Part shown: positions 12,001 to 21,100 of the stretch, one piece after another
Numbering within the stretch: the first letter of the stretch is position 1
Layout: the number at the start of each line of letters is the position of its first letter
Origin: Nemopilema nomurai
Taxonomy: Eukaryota; Cnidaria; Scyphozoa; Rhizostomeae; Rhizostomatidae
Assembly (NCBI GenBank): GCA_003864495.1
Contig: ML133450.1
Location: forward strand, 229,968 to 293,967
Reading direction: 5' to 3'
Length of the DNA: 64,000 nt
Made by a program: the position numbers and the translations under genes
Notes under the pieces: model-generated
What the model was told of the DNA's origin: nothing
Seen by the model: only the letters and a program-made list of their open reading frames with translations
The model's database searches: none

Positions 12001-14280
12001 TTCAGTCTGTAACTCATTCTGGTGTGTTATAATACTATTTACATTGGATTTAAGGTATTTAGTTGGTTTAAAAGAAAAAAAAATTTCTTGATTTCATAGA
12101 TTTTTTGAGTTTTTTGACAGGTCCGGGCCTAGACTTTTTGATGAAAAATGACTTGGATAAAAGTATTGCCATTCAGTCTGTAACTCATTCTGGTGTGTTA
12201 AACTATTTATTGGATTTACAAGGTATTTAGTTGGTTTAAAAAAAAAAATTTCTTGATTTCATAGATTTTTTGAGTTTTTTGACAGGTCCGGGCCTAGACT
12301 TTTTGATGAAAAATGACTTGGATAAAAAGTATTGCCATTCAGTCTGTAACTCATTCTGGTGTGTCCTAGACTATTTACATTGGATTTACAAGGTATTTAG
12401 TTGGTTTGAAAAAAAATTTTTTTTTGACATAGATTTTTTGATTTTTTGACAGGTCCGGGCCTAGACTTTTTGATGAAAAATGACTTGGATAAAAAGTATT
12501 GCCATTCAGTCTGTAACTCATTCTGGTGTGTTAAAATACTATTTATATCGGATTTATAAGGTATTTAGTTGGTTTAAAAGAAAAAAAAATTTCTTGATTT
12601 CATAGATTTTTTGAGTTTTTTGACAGGTCCGGGCCTAGACTTTTTGATGAAAAATGACTTGGATAAAAGTATTGCCATTCAGTCTGTAACTCATTCTGGT
12701 GTGTCTAAGACTATTTACATTGGATTTACAAGGTATTTAGTTGGTTTCAAAAGAAAAAAATTTTTTCTTGATTTCATAGATTTTTTGAGTTTTTTGACAG
12801 GTCCGGGCCTAGACTTTTTGATGAAAAATGACTTGGATTAAAAGTATTGCCATTCAGTCTGTAACTCATTCTGGTGTGTTAAGACTATTTACATTGGATT
12901 TACAAGGTATTTAGTTGGTTTCAAAAAAAATTTTTTCTTGATTTCATAGATTTTTTGAGTTTTTTGACAGGTCCGGGCCTAGACTTTTTGATGAAAAATG
13001 ACTTGGATAAAAGTATTGCCATTCAGTCTGTAACTCATTCTGGTGTGAAAACTATTTACATTACATTTTAAGGTATTTAGTTGGTTTCAAAAGAAAAAAA
13101 AATTTCTTGATTTCATAGATTTTTTGAGTTTTTTGACAGGTCCGGGCCTAGACTTTTTGATGAAAAATGACTTGGATTAAAAGTATTGCCATTCAGTCTG
13201 TAACTCATTCTGGTGTGTTCTAAGACTATTTACATTGGATTTATAAGGTATTTAGTTGGTTTCAAAGAAAAAAAAATTTCATAGATTTTTTGATTTTTTG
13301 ACAGGTCCGGGCCTAGACTTTTTGATGAAAAATGACTTGGATTAAAAGTATTGCCATTCAGTCTGTAACTCATTCTGGTGTGTTCTAAGACTATTTACAT
13401 TGGATTTATAAGGTATTTAGTTGGTTTCAAAGAAAAAAATTTTTTTCTTGATTTCATAGATTTTTTGATTTTTTTGACAGGTCCGGGCCTAGACTTTTTG
13501 ATGAAAAATGACTTGGATTAAAAGTATTGCCATTCAGTCTGTAACTCATTCTGGTGTGTTCTAAGACTATTTACATTGGATTTACAAGGTATTTAGTTGG
13601 TTTCAAAGAAAAAATTTTTTTCTTGATTTCATAGATTTTTTGAGTTTTTTGACAGGTCCGGGCCTAGACTTTTTGATGAAAAATGACTTGGATAAAAAGT
13701 ATTGCCATTCAGTCTGTAACTCATTCTGGTGTGTTAAGACTATTTACATTAGATTTATAAGGTATTTAGTTGGTTTCAAAGAAAAAAAAGTTTTCTTGAT
13801 TTCATAGATTTTTTGAGTTTTTTGACAGGTCCGGGCCTAGACTTTTTGATGAAAAATGACTTGGATTAAAAGTATTGCCATTCAGTCTGTAACTCATTCT
13901 GGTGTGTCCTTAGACTATTTACATTGGATTTACAAGGTATTTAGTTTATTTGAAAGAAAAATTTTTTCTTGACTTCATTGTTTTTTGAGTTTTTTGACAG
14001 GTCCCGGCCTAGACTTTTTGATGAAAAATGACTTGGATAAAAAGTATTGCCATTCAGTCTGTAACTCATTCTGTGGGATTCTAAGACTATTTACATTAGA
14101 TTTATAAGGTATTTAGTTGGTTTCAAAGAAAAAATTTTTTCTTGATTTTGTAGATTTTTTGAGTTTTTTGACAGGTCCGGGGCTAGACTTTTTGATGAAT
14201 AATGACTTGGATGAAAAGTATTGCCATTCAGTCTGTTACTCATTCTGGTGTGTTGTAAGACTATATACATTGGATTTATA
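1..14280. repeat. Tandem satellite array, ~171-bp monomer, ~83 copies
   Basis: The whole interval is a head-to-tail array. The landmark CAGGTCCGGGCC recurs at about 101, 272, 443, 614 and 784, giving a period of 170-171 bp, and continues to about 14170. Monomers are nearly identical. Most differences are length changes in an A-tract/T-tract (roughly 15-20 bp) and small indels near GTGTCCTAAGAC and GACTTGGATTAAAAG. The monomer is strongly AT-rich except for one GC island, GGTCCGGGCC. Short open frames with the recurring peptide GPGLDFLMKNDLDK are by-products of the repeat, because monomer indels break frame and no frame stays open over more than about one unit. The array starts before base 1. 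Its right-hand monomers are more diverged and it stops at about 14281. Confidence 0.98.
8395..11560. repeat. Diverged-variant block inside the satellite
   Basis: Monomers here carry shared variants that are rare elsewhere. One class reads GATTTTAAGACTATTTACAT then TAGATT, near 8560, 9605 and 11510. Another reads GTCCTTAGAC followed by TATTTAGTTTATTTG or TAGTTTTTT, near 9780, 9950, 11000 and 11340. A monomer at about 11095 lacks the 13-bp GC core between GACAG and ACTTTTTGATG. Similar variants reappear at 13740-14280. This suggests older or separately amplified subfamilies rather than one recent expansion. Subfamily boundaries were judged by eye. Confidence 0.6.
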
Positions 14281-14329
14281 AACCTGTGTTTGTTGTTCTC
14301 TCTTCTTTACTCCTGCAAACGTAGGTAGT

Positions 14330-15130
14330 CATCTTGGTTTTTTCCTCTCTTCTACGTATTCCCCATCTGGTGTATATTTTCTGTCAGCAACCGGTGACTT
14401 TATTTCTAACGACCTTGCAATGGTCTTTCCAGTTCTTGCAACTGTTCTTGGCTCAAATCATGCATCTTCGCCATTCGCCAATGTCTTTTTGTATGCTGCT
14501 GTCAACGATAAGTACAATTTTACCGATTTCCGGCACTCCCGATTCTTGGTCAGTTTGTCTCTGATACTCTTTAAGTCCTAGTAAGTACTCACGAGTCCAT
14601 GTCTTCATTAAATGATCCTTTATTGTCGACACGTACTTGAGTCACTTATTCACCCTTGCAAAATACTCCTCATCGTCGCTCACTTCTCCATTTGCATCGT
14701 TGGGAATATCATGTGATTAGGCGTCAGAGGCTCGCTCTCAAGCTCACCCGTCTGGTAGGTCAGCGGTCGGTTATTCATCAAGCCTTCTACCTTTATGAGC
14801 AGTGTCTTAACCTCTCTGAAACTCAGCTTCGAACGTCCCAATACTTTATACAAGGTCGATTTCTAAATTCCGACAAGTCTTTCAAAGAATCCTCCTTGCC
14901 ACGGTGCCTTGGAAACGTTGAATATCCAGTCTATTCTCTTCGTCGTTTAATATCCTTGCCAATTTTCGTTGTCGCATATCTTCTACAACTGTTTTCTCGT
15001 GCTTTCAAACGTCTTTGCATTGTCGCTAATGACTGTGCTAGGTGCCTCTCTGCGACTAACAAATCTTTGTAGAAACTCAGTAGCTGTCATGTCCTTTGTA
15101 AGCTCCGAATCATTGCCTTTCATTGCCTTT
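14330..15130 (-). pseudogene. BEL/Pao integrase core remnant
   Basis: No long frame survives, but minus-strand pieces are recognisable. Complementary to about 14885-14930 is an IFNVSKAPWQGGFFERLVG-like segment, the C-terminal part of the Pao integrase core. Complementary to about 14690-14800 is a 'NNRPLTYQTGELESEPLTPNH'-like segment of the adjoining DUF1759/DUF5641-type tail. Stops and frameshifts separate them. The element is cut at the satellite boundary near 14281, so its 3' LTR is not present here. Confidence 0.7.
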
Positions 15131-15786
15131 CAAATGAGTTGGAGGTGCAAAATCACATCCAGTTGGCTCAAATGAACGTGCTGGTTTAACCCGAAGTTCC
15201 AGTAACGGAGCAGTTTGGAACTTCTCTTTGCGCATTGCTGGCACTCTTTCAGCACTTTCTTCACTACTTGCCTGCCCTTTGGGATCCAATATCTCTGTCT
15301 GACCTCGGCTAACGTCATACTCAACAATCCGTGAAGCACAAGCTCGTGTGCTTCTTTCACTACCAAATTGGTATAATGGTGTCCTCTTTGTAACAACGCT
15401 GGATTCTGTACTTCAAACGACAATCCAGAAAACTGCAATCTTCCCTTGCATCTCATCACTCCGTCTATCTTTACAACGTTCAGCTGTTGCACCAGCTGCT
15501 TGTAATTTGGGTTTTCTTCAATCTCGGCTTGTACCACTTTCACCCACCTTTCTTCCGCTTCCTCTACTTCGTCCGTTGCAACGTATCTCAGTTGGAGCTG
15601 ATATCCCTTGCTTGCCCTGCAGTTCTTCATTAGACGCAAAACCCACGCAGTTACACCAAGTAATCTTCTCTTTGAGCTGTAATCTTTCAACCCTATCAAA
15701 CTTGAAAGTCCCCTTTCTTTTATCGTTGTGGTCATCTGTAACACTGGTTTGATTTCTTCGTCTTCTATTTCCTTTTCACTTGTCAA
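15130..15786 (-). pseudogene. BEL/Pao integrase zinc-binding segment
   Basis: This is the longest intact piece (218 codons). Residues ~100-175 show the integrase H2C2 pattern: EAHELVLHGLL, then RQRYWIPKGRQVVKKVLKEC and QQCAKR. The family's usual 'HGG' reads HGL here. After QQCAKR the frame diverges from the expected core sequence, so the C-terminal residues are probably out of frame with the ancestral protein. Confidence 0.85.
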
Positions 15787-16002
15787 GATGGGCAGTTCTG
15801 GCCACTGATCAGAAATCAGCCACGATGGTCCCTGCCACCACAGGTCACTTCCTTGTAATTGTAGCGGTGTTTTGCCCCTTGTGCCAAGATCCGCCGGATT
15901 TTCGCTTGTTGGACAATACTGCCATGTTGCACCATTTGACAGATGTTCGATTTCCTTGACTCTGTGTTCAACAAATTGGCGATACTGAACTCGTCTTTGC
16001 AG

Positions 16003-16266
16003 CTAATGGAGAACCGTGCAACTATCCGACCACATGCAGACCCGTTTTAACTCAAATCCTGCCAGTGCTTGTTTTACTGTCGCTGCCAACCTTGCCGCAA
16101 TCCTTGCTGCTGTCAACTCCAAACGTGCAATGGTCATTTCCTTCTTCAATGGAGGCAGCCTGGTTTTAGCAGTCAGCAGGTTACTGAACTTTCCTTGCGG
16201 CAACGTCACAACCAAATACACGACCGCGTAGTAGGCTGTTTGACTTGCATCTGCGAAGGTGTGCAA
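16003..16266 (-). pseudogene. BEL/Pao RNase H-like fragment
   Basis: An 87-codon open segment begins with HTFADASQTAYYAVVYL (the 'H.F.DAS..AY.A..Y' motif) and continues to ARLELTAARIAARLA and VCMWSDSCTVLH (the 'W.DS..VL' motif). Both are characteristic of the Pao RNase H-like domain. It ends at a frame break close to 16003. It follows the RT connection segment directly, so the original reading frame was continuous here apart from a frameshift. Confidence 0.85.
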
Positions 16267-16563
16267 TTACATCTCCTTTGGCTTCCCTGTCAATACAACA
16301 CATCTTGGGAACTCTATTTCTGACCTTTGCTTCATATTTCTTTCAAATGTCTTCCATCTACCATGCAGATCTTCACTGACCAAACTGTCCCAAGCTATAC
16401 CTTCTTTGCAAGCATATTGGAAGATCCTTCTACCAACAATGGTGATCGGACCTGCGACTCCTAATGGGTCATAGATTCTTGACAAGCGGCTCAGCAACTC
16501 CCTTTTGGTCATGCGTAGATCCCTTTCTGCTTCCTCTGCAACCTGTGACAATTCCACTGCCAT
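16267..16563 (-). pseudogene. BEL/Pao pol fragment, RT connection region
   Basis: An open stretch of 98 codons contains ELLSRLSRIYDPLGVAGPI, the highly conserved 'S..YDPLG...P' signature of Pao-family polyproteins that lies between the reverse transcriptase and RNase H parts. It is separated from the next fragment by a frame break near 16266. Confidence 0.85.
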
Positions 16564-16574
16564 TATATCACTCC

Positions 16575-17035
16575 TTGGATTCCTTGGATTCCACTTTATC
16601 CCAAGGACTTACTTCGGCTCTCATCCAGATTAAGTTTCTGCTTCGCAAATGTTTCGTCTTCTTCACCTTCACTGTCCACCGTTGGCGAGCTACACACTTC
16701 GTCACTATTTGACTTCCACTTGTGAAGAGTGAATCAATTTTCTTGCATTACAGCGGTGAGCTTCTTTTTCAATGTGATACCTTCTGTCGAGTTTCTACCT
16801 CCACCCACAAAATCATCCACAAATAAACTTTTAACCACCAACCTGACAAACTCTGGGTCTGCCTCCTCATAACCTTCAATGTGCCTTTGCATCGTCGCAT
16901 TCAGCAAGAATAACCCGAGTGAACCTCAACTCAGAAATCTCTGACAACGCATTATTTGAATCCTCAACCCACAAAAACCTTAGGCGATCCCTGTCTTCAA
17001 CTGCCACTTCAATCTGATGAAAATGGCAAATCCTT
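16575..17035 (-). pseudogene. BEL/Pao reverse transcriptase fragment (N-terminal part)
   Basis: The minus strand encodes a reverse-transcriptase palm segment with the motif RLRFLWVED and the catalytic-type box FVDD (complement of 16812-16823). Between them is a frameshift or deletion just after RFTRV, where the family normally has a conserved linker. A stop follows shortly after the catalytic box. These disruptions make it non-functional. The upstream limit is set where recognisable similarity ends. Confidence 0.75.
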
Positions 17036-17040
17036 CAATT

Positions 17041-18172
17041 TATCTCTACGCAATCTTTCAATTCATTTGCGTCGTTTTCAATTTTGAGCGGCGTTTTAAT
17101 TTTATAGGTAGGGGTGTAAGTTGAGACCGACAGGGTTGATTAAAGATAGTTAATCATGGCGCACAAGTTTTACACTCTAGTACCGTGGTGGTTCCTTTGT
17201 GTCTAAGCTGGATATAACTTAGGTGTAAATCTAATTCTTCCCCGAAATACCGACACGCTGTTATAGTTGTTTCAACTTTTACAGGCAAAAAATTACATTC
17301 ACCGCGCGTACACCCCTCCCCCACTCTCCCCCCGCTTATGTAGTAGGATTGCACTTTGCACTCTAATCACATGTTTAATTCATGCTTGCTCACTTGTTAA
17401 TAATTCATGCACATGCGCACTGAAAACAGTATATATTATCTGGTAATCTTAATTAGTGACAGTTGGGTTATAATCGAGTTTGAATGATAGTTTTGTTATG
17501 ATGGTGAAGATAATCAAGTCTGAGTTGCCCTTTGTGTGAAACTACCTTCTGACTTAAAGCGCTACCACACTTGGACTTGGAACGTGAAGCTTGGACCGTG
17601 AAAATGTGGAACGGCAAAGTTTGTATCGGGTTTTCGTGAATGATGGTTCGCTCGTGGACGTAAATACTCAATTTTCATGTACAAGAATTCATGAAAGCTC
17701 CATCCTAGGAGGTTTGATAAAGGTGCTAGTGTAATTTTTGGGGTTTCTCAATTGGCGCTATTTTGAGGTTAAACCAATTTTTGAGTACTTTCAATATCAG
17801 GACGTATTAGTCGATCACCAGTCTGTCACACATTTTCATCGAGTTTTAAACTCCACGTGAACGTGAATGCAGAAAAACTTCAAAAAAATTTCACAATGGA
17901 AGGGGGCACATTATACACGTGAAGTTCGGAGAAGCAACTTAGTACCGTCTCGCTCAATGTGCCACCAGCGAATTTTTATCTCTAATATGCAACTTGTGCC
18001 TTTTTCAATGCAAGGGCGCCTTAGGAGCCTCCCCTAAATGGGCCTTCTCTAGAAACAGGAACCTACAAGTTTCGAACAATAAACGTGTAATTTGATGCCA
18101 AATAAACATTACAAAACGATTCCTGCGAAACGTGACACTCGACTCCGATCTGTTCCCTAGTGATAGGCCAGA
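17041..18172. other. Intergenic stretch upstream of the SH2-RING gene
   Basis: I see no coding or RNA gene here. Short open frames on the minus strand (17154-17354, 17468-17671, 18005-18205) show no recognisable domain. The last of these overlaps the SH2 start codon and is a shadow. The promoter and any 5' UTR exon of the SH2-RING gene presumably lie here, but no clear TATA box or initiator stands out. Confidence 0.5.
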
Positions 18173-21100
18173 ATGGAGCGAAGACAGTTTCACCCCTGCT
18201 ATCACGGATATATTTCAAGGAATGATGGTTTTAAGTTGCTGCAGGATGTTGGCAAAGATGGTGCCTATTTGATACGAAAAAGCGAAACACTTCCCAACAC
18301 GAAAGTCTTGTCTGTTCTGTAAGTCATTTTCCGGTCGACTCTGGTATTCTAGTAGTCTCACTCTCCTGTTCCGCAAACCTTTGAAGCTAGGCCTTGTGGT
18401 AGATTCCTTGTAAAAAAAGCGTGTATACGTTGATCGTTCGTTTCATCGTTGCACTGGCATTGCTCAGACATATATCAAAGTTTATGTGCATCTTTCGTCT
18501 TGATTTATCTAATTTCTGTTATAGACACGTTTGGAGATCTTCGCCGTGATATGACAATTTTCGCCTACACCGTCTAACTTCGTCTTCCGCATTTCATTAT
18601 CGGAGAAAATGCGATCCAACTATTTCTGTCAACAATTTTAAGGAGGGAAAGGGCTAAGGCCCCCATATTTTTAGGGGGCAAAAATTTTTAGCGTTCTTTT
18701 TATTACCTTCTTGAAATAGAAGGATAATACCACCAAGTGTTTATATTCTGTTTTATTTAATTTTATTTATTTACTTGCCAATTTATTTCTATTATTTGTC
18801 TTTTGTTTGTATCAATTCGGTAGATAACTCGCATTGAAATGTCATTCGCGATTTGTTACCATGGCCTATTCAAAATACTCAATAGGAGGAAAGTGCGCTA
18901 TTGTGTTTCCAGTTAGAAAAATTCACTCAGTCAAATCAGCATCATTGAAATGTTCAAACTGAACCAATGGTTACCCTTTCTTCCTTTTCCCAAGCATCTA
19001 TCACTAGAGTTTTAGCATGACCCTCTCCTCCCAAAATTTTTCTAAAAATAAAAAAAATCAATGCGAATCGTCGAACTATCTGAAGGTGCATCTTCAGCCA
19101 CGTTGGAAGGCTCAATTTTCAAAATTTACTTTTGTGTCGGACCCAACAATTGGGTCCTCTTACGTCACTAGACTTGATTCCTAGTACTTACAGGTTAAAT
19201 TTTGTGGCCCTTCTGCTCTCTGCTCGTAACATTCAGTCTTTTTTTTGTATTACATCCGCCGTGAATTCCGCGACATCGTTTACATCCGCACAATGCAAGC
19301 ATTAGGATTTATCGGTGGCTGGTAAATCTGGTTACTCCTGTCCCCTGCCCAAGAAACGATGCTCAGTTGCAATATATGCTGTGTTTTGATTGAATTTGAG
19401 AAAATCTCATTTCAGTCAAAACCTCGTGAAGTCGAACAAATAAACCTTTCCCCGGGCTGTTTTACACATCGAGCTCAAACTTAGTTGAGTTTCTACTTCC
19501 TCCTAGCTGCAGTCATTCAATGCATAGGCTCATATTCATATTAGCATTAGTTTTTGTTTGCGAATTACCCTTAGGCCACAGCTCATGGTCCATGGAGCCA
19601 CAAAACGCCACTTCTAGCTGTCTTTCTGCTGGGCATTGCGCTTGAAAGGTTAACTACAGCTGCTAAGGGTGGCCTAACACCTAATGACATAATAAATCTA
19701 GGATTCGTATAATTCTTATAAAGTGGCTTCTAGAAAATTTTGTTACCACTTCGTATATTTTGTTATACTGTGCTCCTTACAATCCTTTGAAATTGTATAG
19801 GAAACAAACCTCCTTAACTCTTTGTCAATGAGAGGTATATAGTGAGTGGTTTAACTTATTAGGAAGCATTAACAAGACTTGCAATGCAATCTGCTGGTGG
19901 AACATTTCCCTTTCAGAAGTATACTCTTTCCTATAAGGCAACCAGGTAGCACAGCTCTCATGAACTTAGATAAGATTGACTCGACTAACACCTATTCTAT
20001 TCCCAATGCCAGAACAAACTACTATCTAGACTATAGGATGGTGCAGGAAAGGAATTCAATTCAATTTTATGAGATGATTCCAAATATTCATGCTGCAGAC
20101 AAAAATCAATCAAAGTGACCTTGTATGGAGATTTAATGGTGTTACTTTCTTTACTGAGCCATTTATGAGATAGAAGTTTTCTTTCCCCTTAAAGGAATAG
20201 ATGTGAAAACCTAATAATGATTTAGGAGTACTGAAAACTTTCACATGTGACTATTATCTCAGTGGGGGGAATCATTTTTTGATAACGTTTGATGACGATT
20301 AATTTTCTGCTCGATTTACATCTATTCCTCTATACTCTATGTATGCATTATATTTTGACAATATTCAATAAATTTCAGATTGTCCAAAACTATTATGACA
20401 AGTTACAAAGTGGTAGAGAACCAATCAGATAACAGAGTTGGCCTCGTCACCAAGGTAAGATCCTCTTTACATTTACAGGGCCTCCGACGAAGGGGGGTCA
20501 TGGCCCCCGCACTTTTTTGTAAAACGATAGAGCTTTTCTAAATATATTTTGTTATGATTGTTAAAATCTTCCTTGGTCCCTCCACTTCCCAACCTGCGTC
20601 GGAGCCCATGGTGTACATACATACATGCACATATAGTCACGAACTTCCTCATGTTTCTCTACAGGTTATAGATGGCAAAGACCACATTAAATTTTTCGAC
20701 TCGGTTGAGGATCTTCTAGAGAGCTGCAAAGCACCTTCCAAATTGTTAAGGCAACCATTGACAGTGGCCGTTGAGTGCAAAATTAGCAAGGAGAATGAAG
20801 ACGTTGGCGAATACATTATTATGGCAGATGATGAAAGCAGGACGGCTGTCTCGCCAAAAGAAGGTATCATCCCTCAACTGTTGACAGAAAATCAAAGTAG
20901 CATTTGACGGGGAAGAGTAGAGTTTGGGCGGCTTTATTTCTGTTATGAGCTTTGATTTCTTCTGGTTTGTTCGTCGTACGTTATATGCTAGGCTCCGTGC
21001 CAATTGCCAAGAGACCCGGGATAAAACCGTTTTTTCGCTTTTTGGATCAATCTTTAGTAGGCCGGAGTGACTTGGACAAGCAATTTCGCTGTGTAATGAC

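Larger units (their letters stand above)
14281..17040 (-). mobile_element. Degenerate BEL/Pao-type LTR retroelement (pol remnant)
   Basis: Read on the minus strand, from high to low coordinates, the order is reverse transcriptase, an RNase H-like region, an integrase zinc-binding segment and the integrase core. That is the pol order of BEL/Pao elements, and the fragments resemble that family (Pao/A17-type). Frames are broken by stops and small deletions. I see no LTRs, no gag and no complete protease. The 5' side fades out at about 17040 and the 3' side ends at the satellite. This is a dead, truncated copy. Confidence 0.85.

Noticed and set aside
1621..12841. Repeated short ORFs reading MSFLTGPGLDFLMKNDLDK in the satellite
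   Set aside because: They exist only because the monomer is repeated. Monomer-length indels close each frame within one or two units, and no start, splice or conservation pattern suggests translation.
14334..16712. Plus-strand ORFs across the retroelement
   Set aside because: They are antisense shadows of the minus-strand BEL/Pao pol fragments.
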